Assembly (NCBI GenBank): GCA_032718475.1
Contig: JAUCBJ010004960.1
Location: forward strand, 1-51,003
DNA from: Nemertoderma westbladi
Taxonomy: Eukaryota; Xenacoelomorpha; Nemertodermatida; Nemertodermatidae
Length of the DNA: 51,003 nt
Direction: 5' to 3'
In this document: positions 12,601-24,472 of the stretch, in pieces
Numbering within the stretch: the first letter of the stretch is position 1
Layout of the letters: every line of letters begins with the position of its first letter
Position numbers and translations under genes: made by a program
Notes under the pieces: generated by a model
The model's database searches: none
What the model saw: only the letters and a program-made list of their open reading frames with translations
What the model was told of the DNA's origin: nothing

Positions 12601-15537
12601 CTAGCATTGGTTAGACTTCGATTCGTTCAATTAGAGTAGCTAGCAATGGTTAGAATTCGAATCATTAAATTAGAGTAGCTAGGATTGGTTAGACTTCAAT
12701 TCGTTAAATTAGAGTAGCTAGCATTGGTTAGACTTCGAATCGTTAAATTAGAGTAGCTAGCATTGGTTCGACTTCGAATCGTTAAATTAGAGTAGCTAGC
12801 ATTGGTTCGACTTCGAATCGTTAAATTAGAGTAGCTAGCATTGGTTCGACTTCGAATCGTTAAATTAGAGTAGCTAGCATTATTGGTTAGACTTCGATTC
12901 GTTAAATTAGAGTAGCTAGCATTATTGGTTAGACTTCGATTCGTTAAATTAGAGTAGCTAGCATTGGTTAGAGTTCGAATCGTTAAATTATAGTAGCTAG
13001 CATTGGGTAGACTTCGATTCGTTAAATTAGAGTAGCTAGCATTGGTTCGACTTCGAATCGTTAAATTAGAGTAGCTAGCATTGGTTAGACTTCGAATCGT
13101 TAAATTAGAGTAGCTAGCATTGGCTAGACTTCGATTCGTTAAATTAGAGTAGCTAGCATTGGTTGGAGTTCGATTCGTTAAATTAGAGTAGCTAGCATTG
13201 GTTCGACTTCGAATCGTTAAATTAGAGTAGCTAGCATTGGTTAGAGTTCGAATCGTTAAATTAGAGTAGCTAGCATTGGTTCGACTTCGAATCGTTAAAT
13301 TAGAGTAGCTAGCATTGGTTCGACTTCGAATCGTTAAATTAGAGTAGCTAGCATTGGTTCGACTTCGAATCGTTAAATTAGAGTAGCTAGCATTATTGGT
13401 TAGACTTCGATTCGTTAAATTAGAGTAGCTAGCATTATTGGTTAGACTTCGATTCGTTAAATTAGAGTAGCTAGCATTGGTTAGAGTTCGAATCGTTAAA
13501 TTAGAGTAGCTAGCATTGGGTAGACTTCGATTCGTTAAATTAGAGTAGCTAGCATTGGTTAGACTTCGATTCGTTACATTAGAGTAGCTAGCATTGGTTC
13601 GACTTCGAATCGTTAAATTAGAGTAGCTAGCATTATTGGTTAGACTTCGATTCGTTAAATTAGAGTAGCTAGCATTATTGGTTAGACTTCGATTCGTTAA
13701 ATTAGAGTAGCTAGCATTGGTTAGAGTTCAAATCGTTAAATTAGAGTAGCTAGCATTGGTTAGACTTCGAATCGTTAAATTAGAGTAGCTAGCATTGGGT
13801 AGACTTCGATTCGTTAAATTAGAGTAGCTAGCATTGGTTCGACTTCGAATCGTTAAATTAGAGTAGCTAGCATTGGTTAGACTTCGAATCGTTAAATTAG
13901 AGTAGCTAGCATTGGTTAGACTTCGATTCGTTAAATTAGAGTAGCTAGCATTATTGGTTAGACTTCGATTCGTTAAATTAGAGTAGCTAGCATTGGTTAG
14001 AGTTCGAATCGTTAAATTAGAGTAGCTAGCATTGGTTAGAGTTCGAATCGTTAAATTAGAGTAGCTAGCATTATTGGTTAGACTTCGATTCGTTAAATTA
14101 GAGTAGCTAGCATTGGTTAGAGTTCGAATCGTTAAATTAGAGTAGCTAGCATTGGTTAGACTTCGATTCGTTAGATTAGAGTAGCTAGCATTGGTTAGAC
14201 TTCGATTCGTTAAATTAGAGTAGCTAGCATTGGTTAGACTTCGATTCGTTCAATTAGAGTAGCTAGCAGTGGTTAGAATTCGAATCATTAAATTAGAGTA
14301 GCTAGGATTGGTTAGACTTCAATTCGTTAAATTAGAGTAGCTAGCATTATTGGTTAGACTTCGATTCGTTAAATTAGAGTAGCTAGCATTGGTTAGAGTT
14401 CGAATCGTTAAATTAGAGTAGCTAGCATTGGTTAGAGTTCGAGTCGTTAAATTAGAGTAGCTAGCATTGGTTAGACTTCGAATCGTTCAATTAGAGTAGC
14501 TAGCAGTGGTTAGAATTCGAATCATTAAATTAGAGTAGCTAGGATTGGTTAGACTTCAATTCGTTAAATTCGAGTAGCTAGCATTATTGGTTAGACTTCG
14601 ATTCGTTAAATTAGAGTAGCTAGCATTGGTTAGAGTTCGAATCGTTAAATTAGAGTAGCTAGCATTGGTTAGAGTTCGAATCGTTAAATTAGAGTAGCTA
14701 GCATTGGTTAGAGTTCGAATCGTTAAATTAGAGTAGCTAGCATTGGTTAGACTTCGAATCGTTCAATTAGAGTAGCTAGCAGTGGTTAGAATTCGAATCA
14801 TTAAATTAGAGTAGCTAGGATTGGTTAGACTTCAATTCGTTAAATTAGAGTAGCTAGCATTATTGGTTAGACTTCGATTCGTTAAATTAGAGTAGCTAGC
14901 ATTGGTTAGAGTTCGAATCGTTAAATTAGAGTAGCTAGCGTTGGTTAGAGTTCGAATCGTTAAATTAGAGTAGCTAGCATTATTGGTTAGACTTCGATTC
15001 GTTAAATTAGAGTAGCTAGCATTGGTTAGAGTTCGAATCGTTAAATTAGAGTAGCTAGCATTGGTTAGACTTCGATTCGTTAAATTAGAGTAGCTAGCAT
15101 TATTGGTTAGACTTCGATTCGTTAAATTAGAGTAGCTAGCATTGGTTAGAGTTCGAATCGTTAAATTAGAGTAGCTAGCATTGGTTAGACTTCGATTCGT
15201 TAAATTAGAGTAGCTAGCATTGGTTAGACTTCGATTCGTTAAATTAGAGTAGCTAGCATTGGTTATACTTAGATTCGTTAGATTAGAGTAGCTAGCATTG
15301 GGTAGACTTCGAATCGTTAAATTAGAGTAGCTAGCATTGGTTAGATTTCGATTCGTTTAATTAGAGTAGCTAGCATTATTGGTTAGACTTCGAATCGTTA
15401 GATTAGAGTAGCTAGCATTGGTTCGACTTCGAATCTTTAAATTAGAGTAGCTAGCATTATTGGTTAGAGTTCGATTCGTTAAATTAGAGTAGCTAGCATT
15501 GGTTAGACTTCGATTCGTTCGATTAGAGTAGCTAGCA
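6664..15537 (+). repeat. Higher-order tandem duplication inside the satellite, offset 4437 bp
   Basis: The order of unit variants in 6664-11100 is repeated in 11101-15537. Marker variants (GGTTGGAGTTCG at 7101/11538 and 8724/13161, TTCAAATCG, CGTTCAATT) recur at a constant offset of 4437. Within each copy a block of at least about 1.2 kb is also repeated at an offset of 1623 (for example 7101 to 8724 and 8171 to 9794). Confidence 0.85.
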
Positions 15538-18500
15538 TTGGTTCGACTTCGAATCGTTAAATTAGAGTAGCTAGCATTATTGGTTAGACTTTGATTCGTT
15601 AAATTAGAGTAGCTAGCATTGGTTAGACTTCGAATCGTTAAATTAGAGTAGCTAGCATTGGTTAGAGTTCGAATCGTTAAATTAGAGTAGCTAGCATTAT
15701 TGGTTAGACTTCGATTCGTTAAATTAGAGTAGCTAGCATTGGTTAGAGTTCGAATCGTTAAATTAGAGTAGCTAGCATTGGTTAGACTTCGATTCGTTAA
15801 ATTAGAGTAGCTAGCATTGGTTAGACTTCGATTCGTTAAATTAGAGTAGCTAGCATTGGTTAGACTTCGATTCGTTCAATTAGAGTAGCTAGCAGTGGTT
15901 AGAATTCGAATCATTAAATTAGAGTAGCTAGGATTGGTTAGACTTCAATTCGTTAAATTAGAGTAGCTAGCATTATTGGTTAGACTTTGATTCGTTAAAT
16001 TAGAGTAGCTAGCATTGGTTAGACTTCGATTTGTTAAATTAGAGTAGCTAGCATTATTGGTTAGACTTCGAATCGTTAGATTAGAGTAGCTAGCATTGGT
16101 TCGACTTCGAATCGTTAAATTAGAGTAGCTAGCATTATTGGTTAGAGTTCGATTCGTTAAATTAGAGTAGCTAGCATTGGTTAGACTTCGATTCGTTCGA
16201 TTAGAGTAGCTAGCATTGGTTCGACTTCGAATCGTTAAATTAGAGTAGCTAGCATTATTGGTTAGACTTTGATTCGTTAAATTAGAGTAGCTAGCATTAT
16301 TGGTTAGAGTTCGAATCGTTAGATTAGAGTAGCTAGCATTGGTTCGACTTCGAATCGTTAAATTAGAGTAGCTAGCATTATTGGTTAGAGTTCGATTCGT
16401 TAAATTAGAGTAGCTAGCATTGGCTAGACTTCGATTCGTTAAATTAGAGTAGCTAGCATTGGTTGGAGTTCGATTCGTTAAATTAGAGTAGCTAGCATTG
16501 GTTCGACTTCGAATCGTTAAATTAGAGTAGCTAGCATTGGTTAGAATTCGAATCGTTAAATTAGAGTAGCTAGCATTGGTTCGACTTCGAATCGTTAAAT
16601 TAGAGTAGCTAGCATTGGTTCGACTTCGAATCGTTAAATTAGAGTAGCTAGCATTGGTTCGACTTCGAATCGTTAAATTAGAGTAGCTAGCATTATTGGT
16701 TAGACTTCGATTCGTTAAATTAGAGTAGCTAGCATTATTGGTTAGACTTCGATTCGTTAAATTAGAGTAGCTAGCATTGGTTAGAGTTCGAATCGTTAAA
16801 TTAGAGTAGCTAGCATTGGGTAGACTTCGATTCGTTAAATTAGAGTAGCTAGCATTGGTTAGACTTCGATTCGTTACATTAGAGTAGCTAGCATTGGTTC
16901 GACTTCGAATCGTTAAATTAGAGTAGCTAGCATTATTGGTTAGACTTCGATTCGTTAAATTAGAGTAGCTAGCATTATTGGTTAGACTTCGATTCGTTAA
17001 ATTAGAGTAGCTAGCATTGGTTAGAGTTCAAATCGTTAAATTAGAGTAGCTAGCATTGGTTAGACTTCGAATCGTTAAATTAGAGTAGCTAGCATTGGGT
17101 AGACTTCGATTCGTTAAATTAGAGTAGCTAGCATTGGTTCGACTTCGAATCGTTAAATTAGAGTAGCTAGCATTGGTTAGACTTCGAATCGTTAAATTAG
17201 AGTAGCTAGCATTGGTTAGACTTCGATTCGTTAAATTAGAGTAGCTAGCATTATTGGTTAGACTTCGATTCGTTAAATTAGAGTAGCTAGCATTGGTTAG
17301 AGTTCGAATCGTTAAATTAGAGTAGCTAGCATTGGTTAGAGTTCGAATCGTTAAATTAGAGTAGCTAGCATTATTGGTTAGACTTCGATTCGTTAAATTA
17401 GAGTAGCTAGCATTGGTTAGAGTTCGAATCGTTAAATTAGAGTAGCTAGCATTGGTTAGACTTCGATTCGTTAAATTAGAGTAGCTAGCATTGGTTAGAC
17501 TTCGATTCGTTAAATTAGAGTAGCTAGCATTGGTTAGACTTCGATTCGTTCAATTAGAGTAGCTAGCAGTGGTTAGAATTCGAATCATTAAATTAGAGTA
17601 GCTAGGATTGGTTAGACTTCAATTCGTTAAATTAGAGTAGCTAGCATTATTGGTTAGACTTCGATTCGTTAAATTAGAGTAGCTAGCATTGGTTAGAGTT
17701 CGAATCGTTAAATTAGAGTAGCTAGCATTGGTTAGAGTTCGAGTCGTTAAATTAGAGTAGCTAGCATTGGTTAGACTTCGAATCGTTCAATTAGAGTAGC
17801 TAGCAGTGGTTAGAATTCGAATCATTAAATTAGAGTAGCTAGGATTGGTTAGACTTCAATTCGTTAAATTAGAGTAGCTAGCATTATTGGTTAGACTTCG
17901 ATTCGTTAAATTAGAGTAGCTAGCATTGGTTAGAGTTCGAATCGTTAAATTAGAGTAGCTAGCATTGGTTAGAGTTCGAATCGTTAAATTAGAGTAGCTA
18001 GCATTGGTTAGAGTTCGAATCGTTAAATTAGAGTAGCTAGCATTGGTTAGACTTCGAATCGTTCAATTAGAGTAGCTAGCAGTGGTTAGAATTCGAATCA
18101 TTAAATTAGAGTAGCTAGGATTGGTTAGACTTCAATTCGTTAAATTAGAGTAGCTAGCATTATTGGTTAGACTTCGATTCGTTAAATTAGAGTAGCTAGC
18201 ATTGGTTAGAGTTCGAATCGTTAAATTAGAGTAGCTAGCATTGGTTAGAGTTCGAATCGTTAAATTAGAGTAGCTAGCATTATTGGTTAGACTTCGATTC
18301 GTTAAATTAGAGTAGCTAGCATTGGTTAGAGTTCGAATCGTTAAATTAGAGTAGCTAGCATTGGTTAGACTTCGATTCGTTAAATTAGAGTAGCTAGCAT
18401 TATTGGTTAGACTTCGATTCGTTAAATTAGAGTAGCTAGCATTGGTTAGAGTTCGAATCGTTAAATTAGAGTAGCTAGCATTGGTTAGACTTCGATTCGT

Positions 18501-19440
18501 TAAATTAGAGTAGCTAGCATTGGTTAGACTTCGATTCGTTAAATTAGAGTAGCTAGCATTGGTTATACTTAGATTCGTTAGATTAGAGTAGCTAGCATTG
18601 GGTAGACTTCGAATCGTTAAATTAGAGTAGCTAGCATTGGTTAGATTTCGATTCGTTTAATTAGAGTAGCTAGCATTATTGGTTAGACTTCGAATCGTTA
18701 GATTAGAGTAGCTAGCATTGGTTCGACTTCGAATCTTTAAATTAGAGTAGCTAGCATTATTGGTTAGAGTTCGATTCGTTAAATTAGAGTAGCTAGCATT
18801 GGTTAGACTTCGATTCGTTCGATTAGAGTAGCTAGCATTGGTTCGACTTCGAATCGTTAAATTAGAGTAGCTAGCATTATTGGTTAGACTTTGATTCGTT
18901 AAATTAGAGTAGCTAGCATTGGTTAGACTTCGAATCGTTAAATTAGAGTAGCTAGCATTATTGGTTAGACTTTGATTCGTTAAATTAGAGTAGCTAGCAT
19001 TGGTTAGACTTCGATTTGTTAAATTAGAGTAGCTAGCATTATTGGTTAGACTTCGAATCGTTAGATTAGAGTAGCTAGCATTGGTTCGACTTCGAATCGT
19101 TAAATTAGAGTAGCTAGCATTATTGGTTAGAGTTCGATTCGTTAAATTAGAGTAGCTAGCATTGGTTAGACTTCGATTCGTTCGATTAGAGTAGCTAGCA
19201 TTGGTTCGACTTCGAATCGTTAAATTAGAGTAGCTAGCATTATTGGTTAGACTTTGATTCGTTAAATTAGAGTAGCTAGCATTATTGGTTAGAGTTCGAA
19301 TCGTTAGATTAGAGTAGCTAGCATTGGTTCGACTTCGAATCGTTAAATTAGAGTAGCTAGCATTATTGGTTAGAGTTCGATTCGTTAAATTAGAGTAGCT
19401 AGCATTGGCTAGACTTCGATTCGTTAAATTAGAGTAGCTA
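13110..19440 (+). repeat. Further satellite duplications, offsets 3300 and 2985 bp
   Basis: The variant order of about 13110-15659 is repeated at about 16410-18959 (offset 3300). That of about 15961-16420 is repeated at about 18946-19405 (offset 2985). This makes a partial third copy of the higher-order unit at the right side of the array. Confidence 0.8.
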
Positions 19441-19714
19441 GCATTATTGGTTAGAGTTCGATTCGTTTAATTAGAGTAGCTAGCATTGGTTAGACTTCGA
19501 TTCGTTAAATTAGAGTAGCTAGCATTATTGGTTAGAGTTCGATTCGTTTAATTAGAGTAGCTAGTATTGGTTAGATTTCGAATCGTTAAATTAGAGTAGC
19601 TAGCATTGGTTAGATTTCGAATCGTTAAATTTGAGTAGCTAGCATTGGTTAGACTTCGAATCGTTAAATTAGAGTAGCTAGCATTGGTTAGACTCGAATC
19701 GTTAAATTTGAGTA

Positions 19715-20062
19715 TTTGCTAGATACTGTGTTGCTAGAATTATTATCACAATTGTTTGTTATGCATTCAATATTTCCTTTGTGGTTCATGAAATACTAAA
19801 TATAAATGAAAACTTGTCTATTAATAATAATATTTGTTGATAAACCAACATATTAACAATACTGTACAACAACGCAGGCCAGATTTCTTATTGGTAAATA
19901 AGATACGGATTATATCTCGAGAACGCTCCGGTCACGTAATTTTTTTTCTGAGCTTCCTATGGCATATGCAACCACTTTATTGAAAATTTATTTCGGGTCC
20001 AAAAATATTGATGAAATTTTGCAGTTTCGTCTATATTTAGTATTCCATTGGTGTTATATTTG
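19715..20062 (+). other. Non-coding spacer after the satellite
   Basis: AT-rich unique sequence. I see no gene, hairpin or repeat here. Confidence 0.6.
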
Positions 20063-20774
20063 GGATAGTAATATTTACTGACAGTTGTCAGTGCCTGACA
20101 TTGGCGTATATCGAAAGTATTGAGTGATAAAAGTCGTTTGTTCGTCCCTATCCTCAATGTTTCCCGACATACCGATGTCCGTCGTCCCCTCTCCATAGGC
20201 CTACCTCATCCCAGTCACTGTTGTGAATTTGGTACAACAATGGAGATGGTTGTTACTCGCCATGACAATCGGTGTATTATTGGGGATGACTAGATGAGCC
20301 AATAGAGAGAAGGTCCAGTCCAGTCGCTCTACTACTACTAGGATCGGCATGCTGCATTCCAGCTGCATTTTTAAGAATGCTGTGCCTGCTTGTCGACAAA
20401 ATTGCGCCGCCACAACTCTTTGACCGGAGACCATGTGATGAAAGTCGTTCGTTCGTCCCCATCCTCAATGTTTCCCGACATTCCGATGTCCGTCGTCCCC
20501 TCTCCATAGGCCTACCTCATCCCAGTCACTGTGGTACAACAATAGTATGGTACTGGTACAACAATGAAATAATTTCAAGGAGACCTGCTCTTAATAAATG
20601 TAAAAAATGATATCCCAGACAGCCGTGAGACCTTTGCCTTTTTAAATACATTTTCGATTGTTGGACATAATTGTTGGATAGCCTCTGCAAAAATTGGATA
20701 ACTGTTGGATAGCCTGTACAAAAATTGGATAACTGTTAATAACGGGTAACAACTGTCAGTAAATATTACTATCC
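20063..20774. mobile_element. Element with 26-bp perfect terminal inverted repeats (non-autonomous)
   Basis: Bases 20063-20088 (starting GGATAGTAATATTT) are the exact reverse complement of 20749-20774. The roughly 660 bases between carry the direct repeat pair listed separately, several GGTACAACAAT copies, and a doubled motif TTGGATAGCCT...ATTGGATAACTG near 20675-20738. No transposase frame is present. The short minus-strand open frames at 19957-20196 and 20277-20507 resemble each other only because they cover the direct repeat. A clear target duplication is not visible, so the exact ends and superfamily are open. Confidence 0.55.
20124..20531 (+). repeat. Direct repeat pair, about 97 bp each, offset 311
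   Basis: 20124-20220 and 20435-20531 are nearly identical. Both contain AAGTCGTT, TTTCCCGACAT, GATGTCCGTCGTCCCCTCTC and CATAGGCCTACCTCATCCC. Both lie inside the inverted-repeat element. Confidence 0.85.
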
Positions 20775-21834
20775 TTATTTGTATTATATTTGGTATCTTT
20801 TATATTTGAAAATTATTATTTTGTAACATATTTTCTCTCTCATTATTTCTTTGAAATCGCCGAAGTTGTAGAATATTAGGGATTTTCTCCAATCGGGGAC
20901 TCAACATAAATCTACCATATTGTTACTATTTCCCTGCCATTGATGCCAAAGAGGAAGTTACATTTGGCCCCAGAATTTAATATAAAACTTGGCAAACAAA
21001 AGTTCATCTATAATATATTTTATAGCTTCTGTGTTTATTGTTTATATTACTTGTTATATTTTGGTTGAAATATTTTGTTATAGCATTTAAAAATAAAGTA
21101 TTTTTATTTTATTAGTGAAACATATAATGGGTATACTAATGTACTGACTACTTCGGCCCTTAAATCAAATATGTTGTCCACAAGGCAGCTTTCACATTTC
21201 AGCTTAAATATATCCATAACATCCACTTTTTATCGTCCAATCTCAGCATTGACATTTAATCACAGAAATACCACAGAATTCACCCAATATAGTAAGTAAT
21301 AAGATATGCTTCTATTAGAAAGATGTCTATTCAACAGTTCATCTCTATATGTTACTACAAGTCAGCCATGGATATGTATGTATTTATTGACTATTAGTAG
21401 ATTATATAGAGATTGTGAATAAATACGTAAGATAATAATGATATGTTAAGTAATTTAGTTTACATAATAATTAATTAGTCCAAAGAAAATACAGCGTATG
21501 AAGTTGATCATATAAAAACAGGTAAATTGAGAATTACGTAATAACAACGAAAGACAATGAATTTAAAAGCGGGAGGGAGTCAGGCAATGTAATTTAACAT
21601 ATATATTTGATACATATAGCCGCAGCATTAACAATATATAGGACTCCATAAAGACAAACAGTCCCTCGAAACAGTAATGCTATCAAAATGCTAATTAACT
21701 AATAAAGTTCACTATTTATATAGATAAATTTTTATTAGAAAAAGGAAAATTAATGTCTATGTAGGTAGATATGTATGTAGTAATATGTAAGTAGTATGTA
21801 GTGATATGAAGTGTGGTAGGTATGTACAAATAGT

Positions 21835-22750
21835 AGAACTTTATACCACGTTCGTACTTTATACCACGTTCGTACTTTATACCACGTTCGTACTTTATAC
21901 CACGTTCGTACTTTATACCACGTTCGTACTTTATACCACGTTCGTACTTTATACCACGTTCGTACTTTATACCACGTTCGTACTTTATACCACGTTCGTA
22001 CTTTATACCACGTTCGTACTTTATACCACGTTCGTACTTTATACCACGATCGTACTTTATACCACGTTCGTACTTTATACCACGTTCGTACTTTATACCA
22101 CGTTCGTACTTTATACCACGTTCGAACTTTATACCACGTTCGAACTTTATACCACGTTCGAACTTTATACCACGTCCGTACTTTATACCACGTTCGTACT
22201 TTCTACCACGTTCGTACTTTATACCACGTTCGTACTTTATACCACGTTCGTACTTTATACCACGTTCGTACTTTATACCACGTTCGTACTTTATACCACG
22301 TTCGTACTTTATACCACGTTCGTACTTTATACCACGTTTGTACTTTATACCACGTTCGTACTTTCTACCACGTTCGTACTTTATACCACGTTCGTACTTT
22401 ATACCACGTTCGTACTTTATACCACGTTCGTACTTTATACCACGTTCGTACTTTCTACCACGTTCGTACTTTATACCACGTTCGTACTTTATACCACGTT
22501 CGTACTTTATACCACGTTCTTATATCACGTTCGTACTTTATACCACGTTTGTACTTTATACCACGTTCGTACTTTATACCACGTTCGTACTTTATACCAC
22601 GTTCGTACTTTATACCACGTTCGTACTTTATAACACGTTCGTACTTTATACCACGTTCGTACTTTATACCACGTTCGTACTTTATACCACATTCGTACTT
22701 TATACCAAGTTCGTACTTTATACCACGTTCGTACTTTATACCACGTTCAT
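21835..22750 (+). repeat. 18-bp minisatellite ACTTTATACCACGTTCGT
   Basis: About 50 near-perfect units, with single-base variants (GTTCGA, CTTTCTACC, CACGTTTG) and one short deletion near 22520 that shifts frame. Eighteen is a multiple of three, so both strands stay open: LYTTFV repeats on plus, YERGIK repeats on minus. The minus strand presents TATAAA every 18 bases. I treat the open frames as repeat artefacts. Confidence 0.97.
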
Positions 22751-22990
22751 AAAGAAAACAAAATTTATTTTCATTACCATCAGGACAAGACCCCTGTACC
22801 TCAACCACCCCGTTGTACTAATTAGCTAACTGATACAACTTACACGCCATGCTGTCATTCATTGATTAATAATTATTGTTATATCGTAAATAATAAGTAT
22901 TATTGGATTATAGAGTTTGAGTTTATAAATTAAATATCTCTTATTTATAATTTTATTTGTTAAAAAAAGGTTTGCATTTACTTCTAAGTT
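22751..22990 (+). other. Spacer between minisatellite and duplicated segment
   Basis: AT-rich unique sequence. I see no gene or structured element. Confidence 0.5.
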
Positions 22991-23625
22991 AAGTTGTAGG
23001 GGGAAGTTAAAATGTCGTGTTAGTCTCAATAACAATGAAAGTTAAACAAAAGTTAACTTTTAAAATATTTTATAGCTTCCGTGTTTATTGTTTATATTAC
23101 TTGTTATATTTTGGTTGAAATATTTTGTTATAACATTTAAAAATAAAACATTTATATTATTAGTGAAACATATAATGGGTCCACTACTGTACTGACTACT
23201 TTGGTTAAATATGATCACCAAGGCGCCAAGCCTTTCACATTTCAGCTCCAATATACTCAACTCATAGCATAGCATCCACTTTTTATCGCACAACCACCGA
23301 TTTGAAATTTATTCACAAAATTCAAAAGAATCTTAGAATTCACCCAATATATGAGATATGGATGGTTTGAAAGATGTCTTTTCAACAGTAAAACATATTT
23401 ATTTTTGTATAAGTCATAAGTATAAGTCAGCCAGAGTGGCGGCCCTCGAAACAAACAGCAATGCTATCAAAATATAGTTTTTTGTTTATAATTAAAATAT
23501 CTTTTATATATAATTTCACAATTTTTATTTATTAAAAACGGTACTCAATCTATAAATTTTGTAATGCCGATACAATATTAAACATAAGTTGTTATAATTG
23601 AACAACAAACTTTGCCCCAATTACA

Positions 23626-24472
23626 ATGAAATCATTACTGATATTACTGATACTAACTGATGTTATTATGGGGTTCAAGTATAATGGATATCAACTAGTC
23701 GAACTAGATGGATCTAAATTTACTAGAGAATGTTTAATTAAAGAAGACAGAGACTCTATTGCAGTGAAAGTTGATTTTGTTATTGAAGAGGTTAGCGAAT
23801 TAATAACGGAAGCTATTTCCGATGTACTGGAATTGTATGTTACTGCTATGGATGATAATGGTAACAGCATACGTGTGAATAATGCAGCAAACTCCAAAGG
23901 AGATGTTTGTAGAAACGGTTACAATGTTATCCCTTGTGACGAATGGACTACAGCAGAATATATAAGTAGCAACACAGTCGGAGCTGCAGGAAGTATAACT
24001 GTTGGGTTGAATCCTCCTGTTATTGAATTTCTACCGGAGTTATTGGAGATATTAATACGACATTGGATTAAAAATTATAAAGTTATAAATCTCCAAAAAA
24101 ACCCAGACATATCCGATCAGTCAGCTTACCCACTTATAATAACTCTCCCACCACAATGTAAAGCTGATAATGATCCAGAGTGTAGCTGCGATGTACCGAG
24201 TTGTACTTATATAGAAGGCAGTTCAGCTACATTAAACTGTAAGTTATCAGATTGGGTACCGGTACCGGTAGCTGGAAGTACATCAGGAGATTCTAGATGG
24301 AGTTGGTATAGTAACGGAGCTGCTATTGGTGGAGTCGTAACTGAACCAGGAGATACACTGAGTATAAACAGAGATCTAAGTCGTGGAGACAATGGGAGAG
24401 AGTTTATATGTAAGGCGAGGAATAGAGCTATAGAAGTGGATAAATCCTGTACCACTACGATCGTAGTTCAAT
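23626..24472 (+). CDS. Second Ig-superfamily gene, first coding exon: signal peptide, unknown domain, Ig domain
   Basis: The ATG at 23626 opens a signal peptide (MKSLLILLILTDVIMG, likely cut before FKYNG). Residues of about 17-185 form a Cys-containing extracellular region I do not recognise. It has CRNGYNVIPCDEW and then PPQCKADNDPECSCDVPSC just before the Ig fold. The Ig domain (about 190-282) has ATLNC, WSWY and DNGREFICKA, with canonical Cys, Trp and Cys, and ends IVVQ. The exon ends at 24472 at a strong donor GTAAGT in phase 1. The T left over fits an exon starting AT or AC to make Tyr (VQY). An RGD triplet (SRGDNG) lies in the E-F region and is probably chance. Reading past the donor meets a stop at 24691. 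It is a secreted or membrane recognition protein, same strand as the upstream Ig gene and probably a tandem relative. Confidence 0.85.

Larger units (their letters stand above)
4267..19714 (+). repeat. Large satellite array, 39/42-bp units
   Basis: About 385 head-to-tail units. A typical unit begins GGTTAGACTTCG, passes through GTTAAATTAGAG and ends TAGCTAGCATT. Length is 39 bp, or 42 bp when ATT is doubled. Common variants are TTCGATTCG/TTCGAATCG, GGTTAGA/GGTTCGA/GGTTGGA/GGGTAGA, and GTTCAATTAG. Units at the left edge are the most diverged (TTATACTTAGATTCG type), and that type recurs near 10822, 15262 and 18562. Both length classes are multiples of three. Stops occur in each unit in all plus-strand frames, while one minus-strand frame is open over long stretches but has no ATG. 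Large internal duplications are listed separately. I see no gene inside. Confidence 0.98.
20950..23470 (+). repeat. Diverged segmental duplication flanking the 18-bp minisatellite
   Basis: About 20950-21690 is repeated at about 22990-23470. The best-matched stretch is about 21000-21345 against 23050-23392: a shared run TTTATTGTTTATATTACTTG, then GAAACATATAATGGGT, CACTTTTTATCG, GAATTCACCCAATATA and CCTCGAAACA. The right copy ends about 150 bases before the start codon of the second Ig gene, so part of that gene's upstream region is duplicated DNA. It may be an old interspersed element or a local duplication. No coding potential is seen. Confidence 0.75.

Noticed and set aside
4267-19714. CRISPR-like array
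   Set aside because: The units are contiguous with no unique spacers, and the host is a eukaryote. It is a satellite.
19957-20507. Two similar minus-strand open frames starting MERGRRTS
   Set aside because: The similarity comes from a 97-bp direct repeat. The rest of the frames differ, and both lie in a non-autonomous repeat element.
21806-22829. Long plus and minus open frames with LYTTFV and YERGIK repeats
   Set aside because: An 18-bp minisatellite is open by arithmetic. There is no flanking gene structure, and a small deletion shifts frame mid-array.
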